Source: Limnephilus marmoratus (taxonomy: Eukaryota > Arthropoda > Insecta > Trichoptera > Limnephilidae). Taken from it: a stretch of 64,000 bases of DNA. The stretch is from NCBI GenBank assembly GCA_917880885.1, contig OU862908.1:14619501-14683500 (forward strand), in the 5' to 3' direction. Made by a program: the position numbers and the translations under genes. Of this stretch, positions 12,201-24,200 are shown in pieces (within the stretch, counting starts at the first letter, position 1; every line of letters starts with the position of its first letter). The notes below the pieces were generated by a model. The model saw nothing but the letters and a program-made list of their open reading frames with translations, ran no database searches and was not told the DNA's origin.

Positions 12201-15200
12201 GAATTTAGCTACTAAAAAAAAATATCTTGAAATATTACCTATACATATTAATATGCATGCATGTTCCAAATAATTACATAACACCAAAAAGTTGGTATAA
12301 ATTAGGAAAATTTTGGGACGTGAAACCTTTAATATCACGGCAACAATGGCACCATCCACATCAAAGCTTTTTCTGCAATGCACAATGTTGTTGTACACAA
12401 CTCTAACGCAGTTACAAGGAACACACACGTCCGCTCAGCTGAAATTGTTTCGCGACACCGTTTTTACAATACTCAATAGTGCGATCTCAATTTTGTGACT
12501 TACAACTAATGCATGCATGATGAAACTATAGGTTTATACGTGAAACTAGCAATGCAATTAATGTCATGAAACAACTTTTGCGCCACTAGTTGCGTAATGT
12601 TAATTCGGCTTTGGTTCATTAGTCGGTCGCAGCAAGCACCCGTCTATTTTAGGGTTAGTGAACGGATCAATGCGCGTAATTAAGCTCCATTGGATGAAGC
12701 GAAGCATGCGGACTACCGGAGCTGCTTCTGGCCAAACTAATGAATTTCATAGCGGCTCATTACCCGTCCCACCTCAAAACACGGCGATTCCTTCATTTGT
12801 TTACCAGCAGTTCCTACTTGCCTACTTCAAGACTACCCGGCAAAACCACATATTCCAAACGAGGAACTGCAGAAAGGAAATGACGTTCACCAAGTTAAAC
12901 TACAATGCGCAGTAGATACCTACTGCAACGTGGTTTATCTTTTCGCTCTTGGTTTGTAAATTTGTTACGCTTAAAACCACTGCAAACTATAACATTTTAT
13001 TTTAGAAGACTTGCGTGAAACTATTTTTCTTCGTTTGGCGTAGTAAATACATACAAAGTTAAATGTTACATGGTTAGATTGGCTTATTTAACAATATAAT
13101 TTCTGATATGATTGTTTTCAATCACAAAAATACCAATTTCGGTTGTGTATCTGTCTGTCCGTATAACTCTCGTTGAATAAATTTGCTAATTAACTCAAAT
13201 TAGCTTCAAAATTTAAACTAATTGTGGGAAGAATTCAGACACACGATAAAGTACCTGCCAACCTACGATATATGGTTCATGGGATGAGGTTTGTCTAGGT
13301 CTTGGAGGTGGATGACCAGGATACACTGAACCCCAAATTCCTACCCACCCCCTAAACCCTTTTCCTTCTCAGAATTCTCCTCTCCTTCCTTTCCCTAAAA
13401 AAATCCTCCACACAGCATCCTCAAAGATGGCATAGGCCCTCAGGGAAATTATTTTCCCCAGGGCTTCCTGTATGGAGCTCATGTAAAAAAATATATAAAT
13501 TTTTAAGAAAAATTATTTTGTTATTTTCAAAAATTAGAACTTAGGTAATTGTCAAGATTACTATTCTGCGATTTTTGAGGGGATATCATTTCGGATGCGA
13601 TATGCTATGTACATAACGTTAGAAAATTCTGTTGAACAATATAATGTCGAATGTGATGAACATTCTAAAATAAGTAATGTAGACATGATTGATGGATTGA
13701 TGTAGGCATGCAAATAAGAACTTGGTTAAAGATAAAAATATATTACGTTACATATGTAAACCTCGTAACTGCCTATCTCAAAATTATACTTTATTAACTC
13801 ATTTCCCAGCAAAAATAGTATTGAACCAAATTCCAAAATGCGCTAATAATTTCACTTGGTTAGTAAAACATCTTCTAATACAACTTTGATCAAGTTCTTA
13901 AGAAAATTTAAAAAAAATAGATATAGGTACTCGTATTAACTAAAGTAACTAGTAACTAAATAAAAAAAATGGTTTTTCCCTACGTGACCTTTCCCATTCA
14001 TCCCCGTTCCCGTTCCCATTCCCCTCCCCTTTCCTTCCCTTCCCTACTTCCCACCCTGCTGCTAAACTATATATGAAATACACTCATTTGCAATTTTTTT
14101 TTAGAAATTTCAAAATGTCAGAGCTCAGTATAATACGAGTACATATAAACCCTCGCGGGCGTGCGCACATCAAATCCTCAAAGTTTCATCGCAATAGGAC
14201 GAATAGTATAGGAAAAATTTTCATAACGCCAGTGCTCACTATTATATTTTATAGAAACCATTCCGGGCATGCGCACATCAAATCCCCAAAGTTTTATCGC
14301 AATCGGATGAATTGTTAGGAACACATAAGGGACAAACAAACAAGTACCTAAGCAAATATAGGTGCATTCATTTTTATGCGTACACGTACGAGTATACACA
14401 GATAGTAGAGAAATTTAACTTTCATACGAGGTTAAAAGGTACCTACGTACATAATACTGGAAGAATATGCTTTAACAATAGGTTTTCACAAAAAAATAGT
14501 TATACTATAATTATTTATATGCGTCGTATCGATAAATATATCGCCTAACAATACATGATACACTTATACAATTTCATTTGAAAATAGGGATTGAAAAAAA
14601 CTGTAGGCCCGAGGCCCGACAATGCGATTTGCAATCTAGCCATTATTGAGTTGTTTGGGCAGATTTTCCGCCCAAGTAAACTCTCTTGAAAGCGACGACC
14701 GACGTGTGGAGCGAAATGCGCTATGTGAGATGTGAGGTGTTCCACAGGGTGCTGGTGCTGGGCCACACGCATTCTACCTTACCCAATACCTTATTTTATT
14801 TATTTACATTATCCGTGATCTATGAAGCAAACATGGCACCACTAGCGCCACCTATGATTTTTTTAAATCTTTCAGTATTATTTTGAACCCTTGAGAGATA
14901 CGAAATGAATGTTTGGTCATAAAATAAGATGTACCTATTTAGGTATTGTACTTTACTATTTTTAATACGTAGGTACTAATACGTTTTGCCACAGGTCACC
15001 ACAATTATTTAATTTAAAGCACCGCAACCGAGCTCAAAAAGAAGAAGATGGAGAGATATATAATTATGGTTGTTAGAGGAGCGCGCTAATATTTAAACCG
15101 ATAGAATCGATGCGAAAATTGAGAAAATGTTTAATAAAACACGACTCGTTTAAAATAGAGCAAAAATCTCGTGGAAGGTAGCTTAAGTATCATTTAAAGA

Positions 15201-18200
15201 AATATTGTGAATTTTTTCACAACTATATATAACTTGTAAAATAACTGAAACAAACATGTTCATAATAATTTTCGGAGCATACTTTGCGATTTTTTTCTAT
15301 CGAGGGAATTTTATATAATTTGCGTTTCGGTGTGGAACGCGTCTAGATATTATCTTAAAAAATATCGTATATTTTTTAAAGAGCTTAAAAACTTCAAATG
15401 TTTAAGGGAGATATGTAAGAAATCGGTAGAAATTCGGGTAGCGGCACCTTAAGGTTTGGCCGGTTCTTGGAGGCGAATGCGTTTGTCCACCAACTGCGTG
15501 GCAGGCCGGATCGTGAGAGACTGGTTGAGGGAAATCTTTTGATCTCTCCAGCAGGACTCTCTAGGAGCATCGCCTTGCACCGCAGCGAGAGGGTTGGATT
15601 CATACGTCCGTTACTTCTTGACACGCTGACCCCCAGATTCCTACCACTTCTCATACATTTTTCTTTTCTATCCTATCCTTTCTTTCTTAAAAAGGCCCTC
15701 CACACAGCATCCCAAAGATGACCTAGGCCTTGAGGGGATTTTGTTTTCCTCAGTACCTCCTGTGCGGTGCTAAGGGAACGTACCCATACTACGTGACCTA
15801 TTTTTGCAATTTTTAACCCCCCCCCCCCACCCGGTGACCAAAAACCTAAGCCCCCCGCCGCTCATTTTGAGCAAGCGTGGTATTTCGAAGACCCCCCCCC
15901 TGAACAGGTCACGTATTATGGGTACATTCCCTAATGTAAAATAAATAAAAATTACCTACTACAATATAATTGTTTCTCTGTGAGGCAATCGTAACTTAAA
16001 TAAAAATTTCCTTTTCCTATTTGAACTCAATTATTAAGTTATTTTATTTTTATGAACAAACAACAGTAAAAGAAATGAATCATAATAAAATTGGAAAAAT
16101 ATTATATTTTATAACTATAATATTGAAAACGGAAGGCATTTTTAAGTGTAGCAATAAAAGAAACCAGGAAAATTTTAATATTCAATAAGTTTTCGCCATA
16201 ACAATAGCGCTTTATCGATTGAATAAATGTTTAACGTTTCTTTTTTATTGTGTTCACATCGCATTGAAGTCGAACCTGATTATGTACAGTCAATAGGGTG
16301 GAAGGCATCCGATACACCAATATAGAGCTAACATAATGACGGCATTTAGAAATGTAAACCTCAGTGTGTTTATTGAATGATTTGGAAATGCTCAGGTTGT
16401 AATAATGGCTTTATACAAAATCTCGTTATTATTGAGTGGCAAAGAATGAGGCATTATCGTGCCATTGTGGCCATCATAAACTATTATGCACTCTTCCCCA
16501 GGATGGTATGCCCTTTTCATAGGTTTCTGCTTACTTTACTCTACTGAAAAGGAGTTTTATTGCTTTATTATAGCCTGTCCGCGGTAACCTGGGTGAGCTC
16601 CTGTGCGCATAGTTGGCCACTCAAGCAACCACTCTGCTAACAAAGAGATGATTCTTCGTTTATTCCGTACGTCCATCGCATTCTAATTTAGTCCACGTTT
16701 AATATACCTCACTTGATTTGCATTAGGACTGATAGTTAAGCTTCTCCACAATAGCATTGTGATACAATCATTCAAGGACGATATTTTACTATAATAACCT
16801 TATTGGATATTCAAAAGGGATTCGAACTCTTACATTATTATCAGCTCACCTTTTTTAGGTTAGATTCAATAATTTGATATGATCTCTGTTTTGCCGACAT
16901 TATTTGTTTGTTTAGTGTTTGTTGGCTTAACTTTTATTTGATTAGAAAAAGATTTTCTTTCTTCGACAGGTCAGGGACGCGTGAACCAATTGGGTGGCGT
17001 CTTCATCAACGGGCGGCCGCTGCCGAACCACATCAGGCTGAAGATAGTCGAGATGGCAGCGGCGGGAGTGCGTCCCTGCGTCATCAGCAGGCAGCTGCGC
17101 GTCTCACATGGCTGCGTCTCCAAGATCCTCAATCGCTACCAGGTCAGTACCAGATCCATAGATAGTAGAAACAAGGGAGATGGGTCCTGAACCAAGTGAG
17201 TGGTGGGTTCATCAACCAAACCACATCAGGCTGAAGATAGTGGAGATGGCCGCGGCGGGAGTACGTCCCTGCGTCATCAGCAGGCAGCTGGGCGTCTCAC
17301 ACGGCTGCGTCTCCAAGATCCTCAATCGTTACCAGGTCAGTACCAGATGGAGACAGTAGTCAATTTTTTTCATGATCAAACATGGTCAAATGTGATCAAT
17401 AGTAATAAAATATCGCGAATGTTGTTAAACGGTTAAATCATGTCCAAATATGGTCAACAATAATCTTCTTATTTTGTAATTCTTCTTATTTGGTAATCTT
17501 CTTATTTTGGTCAAGTGTTGAAAAACTTGGTTAACGTCTTCTACCGGTCGTCAAGTCAATACCAATCCATATTTATTATCGTAGATACTCTCACTTGAGA
17601 AGCATCTTCATTTATCCAAAATGATCAAATACTCCTTAAATTGGTATGTGTTAAAATTTGGTAAAATGTGGTAAAATATGATCAAACGTTTAGAAAAATT
17701 TGGCCAACGTCTTCTACTTTATTATATTATATTCTATCGCTTGAGTTGGTTAGGTTCCAGATGGTATTACAATTTTAATGAATTCTTTTTGCTTGATTTA
17801 ATATTTTACAGATGATCATATTTTTAACCGTGGCTCATAATTTGTTTTCAACAGGAAACTGGATCAATTCGGCCTGGTGTTATAGGCGGCTCCAAACCCA
17901 GAGTAGCTACTCCAGAAGTGGAGAACAGGATAGAAGACCTCAAGAGACAGAACCCCGGCATCTTCTCCTGGGAGATCAGGGATCGTCTCATCAAGGACGG
18001 TATCTGTGACAAACACACAGCTCCCTCGGTCAGCTCCATCTCGAGACTCATCCGAGGAGGCAGGAGGGACGAGTCGGACCCCAGAAGAAACCACAGCATC
18101 GATGGCATCCTCGGTAAGTCTCAAACATAATAGTATCGACTAGTAATCCAAAGGCCGCTGGTTCAAACTCCGGCGTGAGCCAATACATTTTATCTGATTG

Positions 18201-21200
18201 ATTTGTATTATTCACAATTGAATCATTTATACAAGCATAATGTATGTTTGCGGCACGTTCCAGAGTGGAAGATACTATCAGCATCGCCCTGGTGTAAGAC
18301 CACCGTTTATAATTGAAACGTTGTTTTAAATGGCTTTAGCCGTGTTTGGTGACCAAATCTGAATAGCCAGGTACTTCCCCGCCTTCCTCTACCTCATCTC
18401 CTAACCCTCCCACTAAATTCAGTCTCACAACATACCCCGACTGTGGATTCCGTAGTCTCACTGGCTTCGGACGGTTGTTAGAATTTGTGACTATTTTTAA
18501 AATATCTTTAACTTCTTGACTCATATTTTTCCCAGGTTACGGAAACCTCGAGATATTTGAATTCGTCCTACTACCATCGTAAAAAGTCTAAAATGTTACT
18601 TGTGCAATTATGGAAGACTTATCGGGAGGAATGCAGATCCCGCCAAATGTGGAGGATTTTAATAAAAATGCACTTTCTAGATGAGAAAAGTGTGGAAAAG
18701 TTGAATGAAAAAGAAATTAAGGCGCGCTCGGCAAAATTGAGGGAGATACAGCCGTTTAAAGAATGTATGAAATGACACTTCATGAACCGATACTATCAGC
18801 CATTTTGTAAATAAATTATTACCTTAAAGTTGGTAGCACTCGTAATCATCCTCATCTGTTGTAACATGGTTTATGTAACATGGTCTGTGCCCCTTTATAA
18901 CGCCTGCTCACGTCAACGCAAGAAAAACATCCCAGTTTTCAAGTAGTTTAGCGGCTACGCCAGGTTTGTGTAACATGGTTTGTGACCATTATTTATTCTG
19001 TTTTTTATAATTACGTGTATATCACACGAAGTTAGCTACAATCGTATCAACCTTCGTTAAAGCAAGTCTGAGATACCAACATTATGGTAACAAAATGGCT
19101 GACAATATCGGTTAATGAAGTGTCATTTCATACATTCTTTAAACGGCTGTATCTCCCTCAATTTTGCCGAGCGCGCCTTTATTTCTTTTTTATTCAACTT
19201 TTCCACACTTTTCCCATCTAGAAAGTGCATTTTTATTAAAATCCTCAACATTTGGCGGGATCTGCATTTCACCCGACTTATCGACGTAGCGACGCCTAGG
19301 TGGACATTGAAAACTTCACTCGACAAACTATCCGATGTGAGGTCGTTTATTTTATGCAATATGAAAAAATACACAAAAACTTTTTTTAAATCATGCGATA
19401 ATGTAATACTGATGAACTTAATATGAAACGGTATTATTAAAACAGTAACATAAAACCAAATAGAAACTAAAACGATACTGTAAGATAAATTACTAAAACT
19501 ACATTACTCTACTCTAATGTATAGAAATTGCTGGAAAGATTACTCCAATGAAGATGAAGTCATTAAATGTATCAATAGTATTTAGTAGGTACTTATTACT
19601 CTTATGGGTGCTTTACATGGTTTATTATATGTTGTGGCGTTTTGGGAAATTGTGTATTGAATATCTTTTGATTATTTATGTAACGTGACTGATACGGTTC
19701 GACAATTTGCTGGTGATATAAATTGCAAAACGCCAATTTTAGAATCGCCAGGGTTCATTCACTCTGAAAATGTAATTTTACCATGCGCATCGTGTCATTT
19801 GTGGTGCACTTCTCGATTGTATAATTTTCTCTCTTCTGCGACAGTTGCATAATTATAATTCACTTTCGACGAATAAATTACGATTATTATTCAACCAAAA
19901 CTCCATCATTTCGGTCAGAAATCCATCGAATGTTAATTGATGTTGTCCAGTTGTTGTGACAGCGGAAGTTCAGTGAGCGGGACTTGTAGAGCGGAACATT
20001 CATTTTAATTAACTTTCAATAATCATTTTCCCAGAGAACTCTCAATTCTCTCATCTCTCCGCGTGGCCTGTTGCACCAGCGCAGCGCCAGTGCCGCATCG
20101 CAACGCCAATCACCGTCTACAGTCTCCAGTCATCAAGCACTTTCACGTTCTGACATGTTACCATTAGACTATTGTTTCTAGATCAAACATTATTATTCCT
20201 AACGTACAATTAGTATAACAACATCAACTGCTAATTTCAGTATGATAACTCGAATGCTTATTTTTTTGGTCGAATTCCATTGTCATACAAATTAAATTAG
20301 CTTTATTTCAATGTTTAATTTTTTATGACCCGACCGATTTCAGTCAGTCTTGTACATCTTCCAACTTGTACATTTTTGCTTTAAAGTTATAGTATTTATA
20401 CATTTTTGCTTTAAAGTTATGGTATTTATACATTTTTGGTTTATTTATATATTTTTGCTTTAAATTATGGTATTTGTACATTTTTGTGGCAGGGCTTGAT
20501 AACAACCCGTTTTATATTGAACGGGTTTTTCCATTTTCTGAACCATTGATCGACAACCTTTTTAGCCGGATGGCTAATTCAATTATTTTCAATTCAGGCT
20601 ACATAGCTTGCGTTATAAAATTTGCGGTCGGCGCGCGGTGTCGCAAACTCTTTAATATTTTCTAAAATTGTTAAATGCAACGTTTTACTATTTTAAATAT
20701 AAATGTATCTACCTTTAAAAAAACAATTGCAATTTTGGGTAACTTTTGATATTTATCGTTCGAAACAAAATTTAGTCATGAAAACTTTAGGTATTTTTTA
20801 TAACGGAAAACTTAATAGATTTCAACAAAAAAAGAACGCGCTGCTAAAATGAAATTGTTTTCTACACTTATGGTCGAATCCAGAAATTTTGTCTTTTTAA
20901 GAATGTGTAAGAAAAATATTATTATTTTGAGCGGCTGAATAAAAACTTTGAAGAAAAACTGAAGTTTTTCTCTAAACCCTTTTTGTCAAACAAAACCTAA
21001 ACCGTTAAATGCAATTATTCAAATATTTTATTTAGCCAAGTTGGCAGTACGAAAAGGTTCGAGGGCCACATGAGATGTGCGCGGGTCGCAGGTTGCTCAT
21101 CACTGCTCTAGACTCTAGGTTCAAATTAACTGACTGCCAATGCTGATAAAGTCATCGCTTTACCATTTAATTAAAGATATGTAATACTCGCTAAATATAA

Positions 21201-24200
21201 GTTACCATCCAAAATTGTCATTTACATACAGCCAACGTCAGCTGTAAATTGTAAAAGGTATTTTTTTTACAGATTCCCTAAATGAATATATTGGATCCAC
21301 GCCAATTCCCTTAAACGTAATTCGGGTTGATCACGCCGCAGCTGGTCGTTTCCTGTTCTCCCCGATAAAATGCAAAGCACAAACCTGGCACTAATTAGCT
21401 AGTGAATTCAACCCTTTATTTGATTCGTAATTTGGAAGGCGGGTTTGGGTACCACTGCCTTGGGAACAATTAATTGGATATCCAACACCTCTGTTATAGC
21501 TCACCCCAAGTGGTTCGCTATGTTTGGTGATTTAGCTGGGTTGCCCGGGTTCAGATTTGGTGGGGTGAGATTTGTCTAGGACTAGGCTGTGGATGCGTCT
21601 CTTTACTTACTGTGTGGCGGATCGGGAGAGACTGGTTGAGGAAGACCGTTTAGATTCTCCAGCAGGATTCTCGGGAGGGAGGCGACCGTCAATCTTGGAC
21701 CCACTTTTTTCACATTTTCCTTCCCAGAAATTCCTTTCCTTCCTTTCCTTTAAAATATCCTTCACACAGCAAATATGACATAGGCTCTGAGGGAAATAAC
21801 TTCCCTCTGGGCCTCCTGCGTGGAGTTTTTTTTTTTAAATTACATAATCTTTGCCATCCATGCTACAACCCTTGGAGATTTAGAGGGTCTTAACTCTTGA
21901 AGATCTCTTTCTTTCCTCCTTACTCTACTCCCCTCTCTATCCTACTTCCCTCAGTTCCTTAAACCAACTCCTACCACCTATCTTCAGATCTCCTTACACT
22001 AAACTTATTCGTGCTGCAGACTCATTACTCCACTCCGTTGTTGTACTAAAAAGGAACTTAAACTACACATAAAAACATACAGTTTTCAGTCACACCACAC
22101 GAGTCCTCCAAACCTATAAAATCATCGCAAATTCCCGTTTCCCAACGTGTCAAGTGTCAAGAGCCAAGCAGTGTCAACGCGTCCGCAGCCCGACCAGTCA
22201 GTCCTCTGTCGCGGCTGTTCGGGAATCCCGTCCCGGAATCCCGGCCGCGCTCTTCCGGAATCGATGCCCGCTCGCGTCTCGCGTCTCAATATATCATGGC
22301 CGGGCGGCGATCAAAGGGCGCGCACGGCTTTGCATGAAATTGATGGGTATAAAAATGAAATTAGTCCAGAAAGGTGTTATTATCCCGCCGTGCGCCCGCG
22401 GCCACAGCGAGCCCGTACACCGCACAGTACAGCCTTCAACCTACAACACTACCACTAGCTTCACCGTACCCAGTCCCTAGCCCGTTCTTACCCCGTCCGT
22501 GCTCTGTCCGTGCCCCGTTCTTAGCTACTCCGTGTGCGTGGCGACAGCCAGTGGCGCTGACGGTCGCAACTTTGATTCACGCCGCAACGTAAAATCGAAG
22601 AAAGTATTAAAAATCATGCTTGAAAGGAAATATGTGTGATAATTTATAAAATGCTCTTTTATGTTCAGAAGTGATTAATTTCTAACGGAACGAAACATCG
22701 TTAACTTTACATGTAGTTTGTTATTAAATTCGTTTGTTTGTCAAATGACTATCTATGTAAGGGAACGTACCCAAACTACGTGACCAACTTTTTGCAATTT
22801 TTAACCCCCCCCCCCCCCCCCCCCGGTGACCAAAATCCTAAGGAACCCGCCACCCATTTGTATGGAGCGTGACCTTTTGAAGACCCCCCCCCCCCCTAAA
22901 AGTGTCACGTAGTATGGGTACGTTCCCTAATGTTATTGTCAATATACTCGTACAATATCAAATCGATTTTTCGATGTCACCAAAGTGGTTGAATATAATT
23001 TTATGGCTGTTTTCGCTCCTCCAATAAAAAGTGTAGATACAAAGGTTGTCCAAGAATTAAAGACCTTTCCTCATTTTCCGCGATTATTTTTCAAAATATG
23101 TTGGCACTAGCATCAGCATGTAGCTCAGACTTTTCCCTAAAAAACGAGCTGTGATCTGGCATGTGCTACTTCAGTGCGATCTTTGCGTCCGTTTGAGAAG
23201 GACGCTCCGCTGAATACAATTTTTTTCCTGATTTTTAAAAAGTTAGATCGGTCTTTACAACCAATGCGGATCACTGTAATTTTCATATTAGCAGATACAT
23301 AGTATTAAGCATTACATCATTTTAGAAATTCATTTCAGAAAATGATGATATTATATGGTAATGATAACGACTAATCTTTCCTAAAACTTTCCATAAGGGG
23401 ATTTTTTTACTCCTTACCATAAATACAAGAATGTTGCAGCAAACTCGCCAAATTCACTTATTCTCCAAACATTCAATAATCTTTACCCATCTGCCCTGAT
23501 GATGGACAGGACAATGTTCAGCGCCCTTGAGGTGATTTTTCACGAAAACGGCGCTTTATAAATCAGCCAAATATTATTATTATTAATGTTGTCCGAAACG
23601 TTGGTCAAAGAAGGAGATAGTGCAACACGGCGTAATATCCCCAAAAAATTACTATAATACTTTTGGCCGTGAAAATTTAAAATCATATCTTTCAATTATC
23701 TTGGTCCAATTTGGGATTACGTAACACAATTCAGACATATACGTATACATACACGTTCACACACATACACTGATAAGCATCCAAGTTTTAAAATTATCTT
23801 TATCTTTATCTCTACCCCAAACCATTCATTAGAAAAAATATAATTTGTACCTATACATTTTTTTTAAATGTGAAACCGCACAAGATTCCAGAATGCTCCT
23901 AACCGTGGAGCCAGTGAGGCATCCCCATTGGGGTATGTTGTAAGGCTGACGGTAATGGGGAAGGGAAGGCGATGGGGAAGAGGAAAGTGGGGAGGCAACC
24001 GGCTAATCATCTGGAAACCAAACACAGCCGAAGCTATTTCAAGCAACATTTCAATTCTAAATGGTGTTCATACACTAGGGCAGGGATTCCCAAACTGTGT
24101 TCCGCGGAACCCTAGGGTTCCGCCGAACCTGTACAGGGGTTCCGCGACAATTTGTCGGAAGAATTTAATTTAATAAAATATACACATATTCATATTTCAA

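Noticed and set aside
17187..17335. Second paired-box exon as a working alternative exon
   Set aside because: 13-bp deletion, in-frame TGA in the exon 2-like frame, and no acceptor tract upstream.
18557..18775. Small protein also seen inverted at 19123-19374
   Set aside because: Both frames are mirror parts of an inverted repeat; no known family.
20491..21108. Firm hAT call with both ends
   Set aside because: The ends look hAT-like but flanking 8-mers differ, so only a tentative entry is given.
22147..22592. Overlapping 70-108-codon frames as a protein gene
   Set aside because: Arg/Pro/Ser-rich frames caused by GC-rich DNA; no known similarity or splice structure.
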